The translations under genes were made by a program, and so were the position numbers. DNA of 64,000 nucleotides from Atopobiaceae bacterium (lineage in GTDB: Bacteria; Actinomycetota; Coriobacteriia; Coriobacteriales; Atopobiaceae): positions 124,001 through 188,000 of the forward strand of contig JAKVOB010000001.1 in NCBI GenBank assembly GCA_022483015.1, in the 5' to 3' direction. The notes beneath the pieces are model-generated. The model saw only the letters and a program-made list of their open reading frames with translations, was not told the DNA's origin and did not search any database. The first letter of the stretch is position 1, and each line of letters begins with the position of its first letter. This document shows, piece by piece, positions 52,952 through 60,355 of this stretch.

Positions 52952-53746
52952 GGCTGCCTGCGGTCCTCGCCATCGCAGGGACGGACTCGTCGGGAGGGGC
53001 AGGCATCCCCGCCGACATCAAGACGATCGCCGCGCACCACCTCTATGCCGAGTGCGCCATCACGGCCGTGACCGCCCAGGACACCTGCGAGGTCCGCGAC
53101 GTCCAGACCATCGACGCCCGCATCGTGGGGTCCCAGATGGACGCATGCTTCGAGGACATCCCACCTGCCGCGGTGAAGGTCGGCATGGTGGGAGGCGCCG
53201 AGACGTGCTCGGCCATCGCGCGCGCCCTTCTCGCCCACCACGCCAAGGACGTCGTGCTCGACCCCGTGATGGTGGCCACGAGCGGGGCCACGCTCGCAGA
53301 CGACGCTACCGTGGACGCCCTTACCAGGGAGCTCTTCCCACTCGCCTCGGTCGTGACCCCAAACATCCCCGAGGCGGAGCGCCTCGCGGACGCCCACATC
53401 ACCGACGAGGCCAGCGCCGAGGACGCAGCCGATGCCATCGCGCGCCTCACCCCCGGCGCCGTCCTCGTGAAGGGTGGGCATGCCCGGAAGGGGGGCGGAT
53501 GACCTGCTGCGCCTCGCCTCGGGAGAGATGGTCTGGCTCAGGGCCGAGCACATCGAGGCGCAGGGCACCCACGGGACGGGATGCACCCTCTCGTCGGCCA
53601 TCGCCTGCGGCCTGGCATGTGGGAGCCCCCTCGAGGACGCCGTCCGTGCCGCGAAGGCCTATCTCGAGGGGGCCCTTGCGGCAGGCCTCGACCTCGGGCA
53701 TGGCAACGGCCCCATCGACCAGCTGTGGGAGCTCCCGGAGGCCTGA
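52948..53746 (+). pseudogene. thiD: Hydroxymethylpyrimidine (phosphate) kinase, frameshifted
   Basis: Ribokinase-fold ThiD. The first part (AIAGTDSSGGAGIPADIKTI, VKVGMVG, VLDPVMVATSG, VTPNIPEAERL, VLVKGGH) ends early after RKGGG. The remaining part with [20 protein letters not shown] and the C-terminus continues in the next frame. One base too many in the run of six G at 53490-53495 explains the break; without it the product is 265 residues, normal for ThiD. Sequence error and genuine inactivation cannot be told apart here. Confidence 0.8.
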
Positions 53747-53768
53747 TTAGATTTCTCGGGACGATACG

Positions 53769-53829
53769 TTGACTGCATGTCGCTCGGCTCCTATACTCTC
53801 CATAATTCCTAGCTGCGTACTAGGATTAT
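53769..53829 (+). promoter_or_regulatory. Promoter and palindromic operator of the cystathionine lyase-type / cysteine synthase-type pair
   Basis: TTGACT (53769-53774), 17 bases, TATACT (53792-53797) is a good housekeeping promoter. Right after the -10 lies the dyad ATAATTCCTAG-N5-TACTAGGATTAT (53802-53829). The same CCTAG-N5-TACTAGG occurs at 56020-56036. The position suggests a repressor that blocks transcription. Confidence 0.7.
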
Positions 53830-53853
53830 GACAGCGGACAAGGAGAAGAGAAG

Positions 53854-55035
53854 ATGCCCCCTACGAACCCAACCTCGACCCTCCATGGTGCGACAAGGCT
53901 CATCCATGGAGGGGGCACGACGGACCTGACGACCGGTTCCGTCAACGTCCCGATCTACCAGACCTCGACCTTTCGACAGGAGGAGATCGGTGGCACTCCA
54001 AGATGGGAGTACTCACGCACGGGCAACCCGACGAGAGCGGCCCTCGAGTCCCTTCTCGCCGAGCTCGAGGACGGCACGCACGGCTTTGCGTTCGCCTCGG
54101 GCATGGCCGCCATCACGGCCGTGATCTCGCTCTTCGATGAGGGCGACGAGATCCTCATCTCAAGCAACGTCTATGGGGGGACCTATCGCGTCCTCGACAA
54201 GGTGTTCTCGCACTTCGGAATCGGCTTCTCGGTCGCCCAGGGGACCAGCCCCGACGACTATGAGGCCGCCATGGGACCCAAGACGGTCGCCGTCCTCATG
54301 GAGAGCCCAGCGAACCCGCTCCTCTCCGTGACCGACATCTCCGCCGTGAGCGAGGTCGCCCATAGGCATGGGCTCCTCTCGATCGTGGACAACACCTTCA
54401 TGACCCCCTGGCTCCAGCGCCCCCTCGAGCTCGGCGCCGACATCGTCGTCCACAGCGCCACCAAGTACCTGGGCGGCCATTCCGACCTCGTGGCCGGCGC
54501 GGTAATCGTCCGGGACGACGAGCTCGCGCGCAGGCTCGCCTTCATCCAGAACTCGACCGGTGGCGTCCTGGGACCCTTCGACTCCTTCCTCCTGATCCGA
54601 GGCATCAAGACGTTGGGAGTCCGCATGGACCGCCACGTGAGCAACGCGCAGATCATCGCCGAGGCGCTCGCAGAAGACCCGGAGGTGGCCCATGTCCACT
54701 ACCCCGGTCTCGAGGATGACCCCAGCTACGAGACCAACCGCCGGCAGGCCACAGGCGCGGGCGGCATGCTCTCCTTCGAGCTTGCTCCGGGCCACGACCA
54801 CCGTATCTTCTTCAAGAGCCTTCGGCTCGTCGCCCTCGCCGAGAGCCTCGGCGGCGTCGAGTCCCTGGCCTGCCATCCGGCGACGATGACCCACGCCGCG
54901 ATCCCCCGCGAGGAGCGGGTCCGTGCGGGCATCACCGACGGGCTCATCCGGCTCTCGGTGGGCATCGAGGACGCGGATGACATCCTCGCCGATGTCAGAC
55001 AGGCAATTCGAGCGAGCTCCCAGGGAAGGAACTGA
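53854..55035 (+). CDS. Cystathionine gamma-lyase/synthase-type PLP enzyme
   Basis: 393-residue Cys/Met-metabolism PLP enzyme. Motifs: TSTFRQEEIG, RWEYSRTGNPTRAALE, FASGMAAITAV, VDNTFMTPWLQRPLELGAD, the Schiff-base lysine in HSATKYLGGHSDLVAG, SLGGVESLACHPATMTHA and a C-terminal IRLSVGIED. With the adjacent synthase-type gene it most likely runs reverse transsulfuration (MccB-like, cystathionine to cysteine), though MetB-like synthesis or a Met gamma-lyase role cannot be excluded. One base separates the stop from the next ATG. Confidence 0.87.
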   Translation: MPPTNPTSTLHGATRLIHGGGTTDLTTGSVNVPIYQTSTFRQEEIGGTPRWEYSRTGNPTRAALESLLAELEDGTHGFAFASGMAAITAVISLFDEGDEILISSNVYGGTYRVLDKVFSHFGIGFSVAQGTSPDDYEAAMGPKTVAVLMESPANPLLSVTDISAVSEVAHRHGLLSIVDNTFMTPWLQRPLELGADIVVHSATKYLGGHSDLVAGAVIVRDDELARRLAFIQNSTGGVLGPFDSFLLIRGIKTLGVRMDRHVSNAQIIAEALAEDPEVAHVHYPGLEDDPSYETNRRQATGAGGMLSFELAPGHDHRIFFKSLRLVALAESLGGVESLACHPATMTHAAIPREERVRAGITDGLIRLSVGIEDADDILADVRQAIRASSQGRN

Positions 55036-55036
55036 G

Positions 55037-55951
55037 ATGGGACATCACTACGAGTCCATGCACGAGCTGGTCGGGCACACGCCCATGGTGAGACTCAGCC
55101 ACGTGGGAGCGCCCGAGGGCGTGGGGCTCTTCGCGAAGCTCGAGCTCTGGAATCCCTCGGGCAGCGTGAAGGACCGGACGGGCATGTACATGGTCCAGGA
55201 CGCCGAGCGTCGGGGCCTACTCCATCCGGGCTCGACCATCGTGGAGGGGACCGCGGGCAACATGGGCCTAGGAATCGCCTTCGCAGCCCTGGGCAAGGGC
55301 TACCGCGTCATCTTCGTGGTGCCCGAGAAGTTCAGCGAGGAGAAGCAGACCCTCATGCGCGCCCTGGGCGCGGAGATCGTGAGCACATCCCAGGAAGGCG
55401 GAATGTCGGAAGCGGCCTCCAAGGCTGACGAGCTCGCGTCGAGCATCCCTGGAGCCGTGGCCTTAGGGCAGTTCCACAACCAGGCGAACCCGCAGGCCCA
55501 CTACGAGACCACGGGGCCCGAGATCTGGGACGACCTCGATGGGGACATCGACTGCTTTGTGGCCGGTGCCGGATCGGGAGGCACGTTCACCGGCATCATG
55601 CGACTCCTCAAGGAGAGGGACCCGAGCATCCGAGGGATCCTGGCCGACCCCGTGGGATCGACCATGGGTGGCGGCACGCATGCCGACTATGCCACCGAGG
55701 GCATCGGGAACGACTTCGTCGCCGAGACCATGGACATGTCACTCGTCGACAAGGTGGTCAAGGTCGATGACGAGAAGGCCTATGAGGGATCCCGTCTGCT
55801 CGCACGTGAGGAAGGCATCATCGCCGGTTCGAGCTCGGGAGCAGCCCTTGCCGCGGCCCTGGAGGTGGCACGGGGGATGCATGCGGGGACCGTGGTCACG
55901 CTGTTCCCCGACCGTGGGGATCGCTACTTCAGCAAGCATCTGTTCGCCTAG
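55037..55951 (+). CDS. Cysteine synthase / cystathionine beta-synthase-type PLP enzyme
   Basis: 304-residue fold-type II PLP enzyme. The lysine is in NPSGSVKDRTGMY, the loop normally TSGNTG is TAGNMG (GTAGNMGLGIAFAA), with AGAGSGGTFTGIMRLLKE and GIIAGSSSGAALAAAL. Without CBS domains, it resembles CysK/MccA. Paired with the gamma-lyase-type gene, an O-acetylserine-dependent cystathionine beta-synthase (MccA) is the favoured reading. The Thr-to-Met change in the substrate loop could alter specificity. Confidence 0.87.
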   Translation: MGHHYESMHELVGHTPMVRLSHVGAPEGVGLFAKLELWNPSGSVKDRTGMYMVQDAERRGLLHPGSTIVEGTAGNMGLGIAFAALGKGYRVIFVVPEKFSEEKQTLMRALGAEIVSTSQEGGMSEAASKADELASSIPGAVALGQFHNQANPQAHYETTGPEIWDDLDGDIDCFVAGAGSGGTFTGIMRLLKERDPSIRGILADPVGSTMGGGTHADYATEGIGNDFVAETMDMSLVDKVVKVDDEKAYEGSRLLAREEGIIAGSSSGAALAAALEVARGMHAGTVVTLFPDRGDRYFSKHLFA

Positions 55952-55974
55952 GAATGGCGATGTGCAGAGAGTGC

Positions 55975-56038
55975 TTGACAGGGCACGGCACGAGTGGCAT
56001 CCTGTTCATCACATTAATTCCTAGTACATTACTAGGTG
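55975..56038 (+). promoter_or_regulatory. Promoter and palindromic operator upstream of the Met/Cys leader peptide
   Basis: TTGACA (55975-55980), 17 bases, CATCCT (55998-56003) as promoter. CCTAGTA-CAT-TACTAGG (56020-56036) inside AATTCCTAG...is the same operator as at 53808-53824, with identical half-site spacing. A shared regulator of both transcripts is inferred. Confidence 0.65.
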
Positions 56039-56076
56039 TTAGTGAACGACCAAGACGACATGAGAGGAGCGGCACC

Positions 56077-56151
56077 ATGAGCAACGTGACATCGGGCACA
56101 GAGAGGAAGATGCGCATGTGCATGTGTGGCATGATGCCGCACACACCATAG
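56077..56151 (+). CDS. Met/Cys-rich leader peptide
   Basis: 24-codon frame with GAGAGGAG 8 bases before its ATG. The second half reads KMRMCMCGMM, i.e. five internal Met and two Cys in ten codons. It is followed 60 bases later by a terminator and then by a hydrolase gene. This is the layout of ribosome-mediated attenuation sensing methionine and cysteine. An alternative, a small metal-binding peptide, is less likely because of the terminator. Confidence 0.72.
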   Translation: MSNVTSGTERKMRMCMCGMMPHTP

Positions 56152-56235
56152 GCCACTCTTCCACAACCAACGGTTGCGCCCGAGTGACCTCGGGGCCGCA
56201 GCCACCGTAGCAGCCCGCACACCGCGGGCTTTTTC
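56152..56235 (+). terminator. Attenuator: antiterminator-type hairpins and intrinsic terminator
   Basis: A long imperfect hairpin (ACGGT at 56170 with ACCGT at about 56204, core CCCGAG-TGAC-CTCGGG) precedes a classic terminator: AGCCCGC (56212-56218), 5-base loop, GCGGGCT (56224-56230) and a T-run TTTTTC. The terminator stands 31 bases before the next start codon, so read-through is needed for the cyclase and permease genes. Confidence 0.75.
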
Positions 56236-56265
56236 TTACCGATCACACTTGAGAGGAATGACGAC

Positions 56266-57030
56266 ATGAGCCTTCTGGACACATTCGAACGGCTGGAACG
56301 GTACCGATGGGTCGAGCTCTCGCACCACCTCGATGACGACTCCCCCTACTGGGGAGGGCTCGACGAGGGCGCCGTGGAGATAGGCAGGACGGTGCTCGAC
56401 TTCGATTCCGACGTACTCTCCTGCCTGATCCAGACCTTCAAGTTCCCAGGCCAGTTCGGGACGCACGTCGACTTTCCCGGTCACTTCGTCAAGGGAGGGA
56501 AGCTCTCCGATGCCTATGACCAGAAGCAGCTCGTCTTTCCCCTGGTAGTCATCGACATCTCCGACAAGGTCTCCAAGTCCCCCGACTACGAGCTGACCCT
56601 TGACGACATCCATGAGCACGAGTCGAGGCACGGCATCATCCCGGCCGGATCCTTCGTAGCCCTTCGGACCGACTGGTACAAGCGTTGGCCGAGTGGTGAT
56701 GCCCTTGCGAACCTTGACGAGACAGGCCACGAGCACGCGCCTGGCTGGACGATCGAGACCCTTAGGTTCCTGTTCGAGGAGCGAGGGGTCAAGGGAACGG
56801 GCCACGAGACGTTGGACACCGACGCATCCGTGGGGGCCGAACGCACAGGTGACCTGGTCGCAGAGCGTTTCGTCCTGCAGCAGGGCAAGATCCAGATCGA
56901 GCTTCTCGCGAACCTCGATCAGGTACCCGCGACAGGCGCCGTCCTCTTCGCCTCGGTACCGCGGATAGATGGGGCCACGGGACTTCCGGCTCGCGTATGG
57001 GCAATCGTCGACGATGGTAACGAGGAGTAG
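56266..57030 (+). CDS. Cyclase-family (kynurenine formamidase-like) metal hydrolase
   Basis: 254 residues of the PF04199-type cyclase/formamidase family. Metal-binding signature QFGTHVDFPGHF (HxGTHxDxPxH-like), plus GSFVALRTDWYKRWP and GHETLDTDAS with further ligands. Members open amide/formamide or ring bonds. A role on a sulfur amino acid derivative is inferred from the leader peptide and the adjacent permease. Six bases before the permease gene, so one transcript. Confidence 0.83.
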   Translation: MSLLDTFERLERYRWVELSHHLDDDSPYWGGLDEGAVEIGRTVLDFDSDVLSCLIQTFKFPGQFGTHVDFPGHFVKGGKLSDAYDQKQLVFPLVVIDISDKVSKSPDYELTLDDIHEHESRHGIIPAGSFVALRTDWYKRWPSGDALANLDETGHEHAPGWTIETLRFLFEERGVKGTGHETLDTDASVGAERTGDLVAERFVLQQGKIQIELLANLDQVPATGAVLFASVPRIDGATGLPARVWAIVDDGNEE

Positions 57031-57035
57031 AGATC

Positions 57036-58469
57036 ATGGCTGAGACTTCATCTACTGGAACGCTTCATAAGGATGCACTTGGTTTCTTCGAGGTGATTGC
57101 CCTCTCCGTGGCAATACTTGCGCCCACGTTCGCCTCTTCGATGAACTTCGGTATGATCGCCGCGGATGCAGGGTCATCGGTGAGCCTCGTCTTCGTCATC
57201 TCGGTGGTCTCCCTTCTCTTCGTAGCGACGGCCTTCGTCAAGTTCGGGTCGAGATACTCCTCGGCAGGTTCGGCCTACACCTATATCGAGGTCGGCCTGG
57301 GAAAGCATGTCGGTGCCCTCAGCGGCTGGGCGCTCCTGCTCACCTACACTTGCTGGACGGCCGGCTGCTCGTCGGCCTTTGGTTACCTGTTCGGCCAGTT
57401 CGTGCTCGAGCTGACCGGCATCGACATCTCCTGGGTCGTCTTCACGCTCCTCGCGCTTGCGGGGATATGGTACATAACGTATTCCGACGTACACCTGAGC
57501 ACACGCCTCATGCTCGTGGTGGAGCTCATCGCTGTGGCCCTGCTCCTGGTAGGTCTCATCTCCATCGCAGTGCAGGTGGCTGGGACGACCGGTCTGAGCA
57601 TCGCTCCGTTCCAGACGTCCGGGGACACCACGGCCACGGGCATCGGTACCGGCATGGTTGCCGCTATCCTGAGCTTCGGCGGGTTCGAAGGGGCTGCCAG
57701 CCTGGGCGAGGAGACGAGGAACCCTCACAAGTACATCCCGGTCGCCATCCTGAGCACCGTCATCTTCGCTGGCATCGTCTATGTCTTCGTCAGCTTCGTC
57801 GAGGTGAACGCCTACGGTCTCTCGCCAGAGGGTATCGCCGCCTTCGCCTCATCGGGTTCTGCTGTGGTGGAGCTCTCCTCACGCTACCTGAGTCCGACGT
57901 TCACCACGATCATCACGTTGTTCATCAGCATCTCGGCCTTCTCGACGGCACTGGGGTCGATGACTGCAAGCTCACGCGTCCTCTACCAGCTGGCAAAGGA
58001 TGGTAAGGCGCCTATCTCGCTCGGGAAGGTCCATCCCCGCCATCAGACCCCTTCCGTGGCAGACGGTGTCATCACCGTCGTCGCAGTGGCAACCGTTCTC
58101 GCGGTCTTCCTCGGGTCCGGTGCCACCATCGACGGCTTCCTCGTGTTCCAGTACGTCGGCACCATAGGCACCATCGCGCTCGTACTCGTCTATCTGCTCA
58201 CCTGCATAGCCGCGATTGCCGAGTTCGGGGTCAAGAGCCACGAGTGGACCTGGCAGAACATCTTCCCGGCCGCTGGCAGCGTCTTGTTGGCCTACGTGCT
58301 GTGGGCCAACGTGGCCCCCGATGCCCTCGAGTTCCCCTTCAACATCTTCCCCTTCGTCGTCATAGCGTTCCTCGCCGCAGGCTACGCAGTGACGAGCATC
58401 ATCTGGAGGAGAAGCTCGACCGACCCGCAGGTCAGCACGAGCGCAGAGGGCGCGACCTCACAGGCCTGA
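57036..58469 (+). CDS. APC-family amino acid permease
   Basis: 477 residues, twelve predicted helices, APC superfamily. The N-terminal ALGFFEVIALSVAILAPTFASSMNFGMIAADAG has the unwound helix-1 signature and FGGFEGAASLGEETRNPHKYIPVAIL is the classic helix 6/loop motif. Probably imports an amino acid or derivative. Co-transcribed with the cyclase-like gene and controlled by the Met/Cys attenuator, so a sulfur-containing substrate is suspected. Confidence 0.9.
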   Translation: MAETSSTGTLHKDALGFFEVIALSVAILAPTFASSMNFGMIAADAGSSVSLVFVISVVSLLFVATAFVKFGSRYSSAGSAYTYIEVGLGKHVGALSGWALLLTYTCWTAGCSSAFGYLFGQFVLELTGIDISWVVFTLLALAGIWYITYSDVHLSTRLMLVVELIAVALLLVGLISIAVQVAGTTGLSIAPFQTSGDTTATGIGTGMVAAILSFGGFEGAASLGEETRNPHKYIPVAILSTVIFAGIVYVFVSFVEVNAYGLSPEGIAAFASSGSAVVELSSRYLSPTFTTIITLFISISAFSTALGSMTASSRVLYQLAKDGKAPISLGKVHPRHQTPSVADGVITVVAVATVLAVFLGSGATIDGFLVFQYVGTIGTIALVLVYLLTCIAAIAEFGVKSHEWTWQNIFPAAGSVLLAYVLWANVAPDALEFPFNIFPFVVIAFLAAGYAVTSIIWRRSSTDPQVSTSAEGATSQA

Positions 58470-58499
58470 TGCACCAAGGTCCTGCGTGTCACGACAGGC

Positions 58500-58530
58500 G
58501 GGGCCCATCGTTGACTCGACGGTGGGCCCC
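58500..58530. terminator. Bidirectional terminator between permease and malic enzyme
   Basis: GGGGCCCA-T-CGT pairs with ACG-G-TGGGCCCC around a TTGACTCG loop; the genes on both sides converge here. No long T-run, so strength is uncertain. Confidence 0.55.
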
Positions 58531-58533
58531 GAC

Positions 58534-60165
58534 CTAGTAGAGAGGGCTCCAGGCAGCGGCATCGAGCGCGGCGTCGACGTCATCCGCTGGCACGCGTGCC
58601 AGGCCCTCGTCCATCGCCGTCGTCGCGACGGCCTCGGCCACACGGCGGGTGATGCGAGGCAGCTCGGCCATGGGCGGCAGGACCGGGGCACCCGGTGTCT
58701 CCACGTCGACGAGGTCGGCAAGGGCGCGGGCGCCGGCAAGCAGCATGGACCTGCTCACGACCTTGGCGCAGATGACCATGGCCCCCAGGCAGATGCCGGG
58801 GTACATGAGGGCGTTGTTGCCCTGCCCGATCCTATGGGTGATGCCGGCCACCTCGACCGGGTCGGAGGGCGTCCCCGTGACCACGAGCGCGCGTCCTTCG
58901 GTCCAGGCGAGCACGTCTGCAGCCGCGGCCTCGGCAAGCTTCGTGGGGTTCGAGATGGGGGCGATGAAGGGCCGATCGCAGCCCTGGGCCATGGCCTTGC
59001 AGACCTGCTCGTCGAAGGAACCATGCACCGTCGAGGTCCCGACGAGCCCGAACGGCCGGACGGCCAGGATGACATCGGCCAGGCTGGTGAGGTCGAGTCC
59101 CGCGGGAAGCTCGGAGCGGTCATGGGCATAGCGCCCCTGCCCCTCGGTGAGGTCATCGAGGTCGGACGTGACCAGCCCCTGCCGGTCGAAGGCGTAGATG
59201 CGCGAGGAGGCGTCCTCCTTGCTCAGCCCACCGAACGAGACCATCCCGTCCACGATCTGGTCGGCGATGCCGATGCCCGCCGTGCCGGCTCCGAAGATGA
59301 CGACACGCATGTCGTCGTAGCTCGCGCCTGCCACACGCCGTGACGCCTCGAGCGCACCCAGCACCGTGACCCCCGTCCCCTGGATGTCGTCGTTCAGGGT
59401 GAGGACGCGGTCGCGATAGCGCTCGAGGATGGGCGCCGCGCAGGGGCGTCCGAAGTCCTCCCAGTGGAGGAGCGCCTTGGGGTAGAGGTCGAGTGCCGTG
59501 GTCACGAAGGCGTCGATGAAGGCGTCGTACCTCTCGCCACGGACACGATGCTCACGGAGCCCGAGGTAGCGCGGGTCATCCAGGAGCTGCTGCCGGTTGG
59601 TGCCGCAATCGATCATGACCGGGAGGATCTGGGCCGGGTCGATGTGGGCGGCCGCCGTGTAGACGGCGAGCTTGCCCGTGAGGATCTCCGCCCCGTTCAC
59701 GCCCCAGTCGCCGATGCCGAGGATGCCCTCGCCGTCGGTGGCCACGACGAGGCGGATGTCCGCGCCCACGCCGGCGAACTGGGTGAGCGCGCGGCGGATT
59801 CCCTCGGGATGCTCCACGTCCACGTAGGCGACGGAGCTGCCTGAGTAGTGGTCGCAGTACCCCTCGATGGACTGGGCCACCGTGGGCGCATAGACGACGG
59901 GCATGTACTCAGAGAGGTGCCTCTCCATGCTGAGGTAGAACAGCCTCGTGTTGGTATGGCAGACGTCCATGAGGTACATGCGGCGCGCGAGGTCGGTGGG
60001 CTGGGCGAGGAAGCGCTCCCAGACCTGGGCCTCCTGCTGGTCCTGGGTCTCTAAGGCCGCAGGGAGCAGGCCGTCGATACCGAGGTCGAGGCACTCCTCC
60101 CGCGTGAAGGCGCACCCCTTGTTGGTCAGGGGGTCAGACAGGATGGCGCGACCGCTCTCGTTCAT
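58534..60165 (-). CDS. NAD(P)-dependent malic enzyme
   Basis: 543 residues, the large MaeA/SfcA type. Substrate part MPVVYAPTVAQSIEGYCDHY, LVVATDGEGILGIGDWGVNG (Lys region), HWEDFGRPCAAPILERYRDRVLTLNDDIQGTG (metal Asp/Glu), dinucleotide fold VVIFGAGTAGIGIADQIVDG and the C-terminal FIAPISNPTKLAEA. Interconverts malate and pyruvate plus CO2. AGAGGA precedes the ATG. A GGGGG-CGAA-CCCCC hairpin (60221-60234) lies in the upstream leader. Confidence 0.93.
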   Translation of the reverse strand: MNESGRAILSDPLTNKGCAFTREECLDLGIDGLLPAALETQDQQEAQVWERFLAQPTDLARRMYLMDVCHTNTRLFYLSMERHLSEYMPVVYAPTVAQSIEGYCDHYSGSSVAYVDVEHPEGIRRALTQFAGVGADIRLVVATDGEGILGIGDWGVNGAEILTGKLAVYTAAAHIDPAQILPVMIDCGTNRQQLLDDPRYLGLREHRVRGERYDAFIDAFVTTALDLYPKALLHWEDFGRPCAAPILERYRDRVLTLNDDIQGTGVTVLGALEASRRVAGASYDDMRVVIFGAGTAGIGIADQIVDGMVSFGGLSKEDASSRIYAFDRQGLVTSDLDDLTEGQGRYAHDRSELPAGLDLTSLADVILAVRPFGLVGTSTVHGSFDEQVCKAMAQGCDRPFIAPISNPTKLAEAAAADVLAWTEGRALVVTGTPSDPVEVAGITHRIGQGNNALMYPGICLGAMVICAKVVSRSMLLAGARALADLVDVETPGAPVLPPMAELPRITRRVAEAVATTAMDEGLARVPADDVDAALDAAAWSPLY

Positions 60166-60355
60166 GCTTGGGTCCTCTCGTGTGGGTTGATGCCATCATG
60201 ACAGACCGAGCCACCGGAGTGGGGGCGAACCCCCGGCTGTCACGGATGCAGGTGCCGACCGCCCACCGATGGGACGTCACTCTCGCCGTCCGAAGTGTCA
60301 CCATGTTGATTGAACAACTTGAGAAGACCAGTGACTGGCAGATGGAGGAGCGCCC

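Noticed and set aside
53746-53853. SAM or other riboswitch before the cystathionine lyase-type gene
   Set aside because: The leader is only about 50 bases after the promoter and is filled by the palindromic operator.
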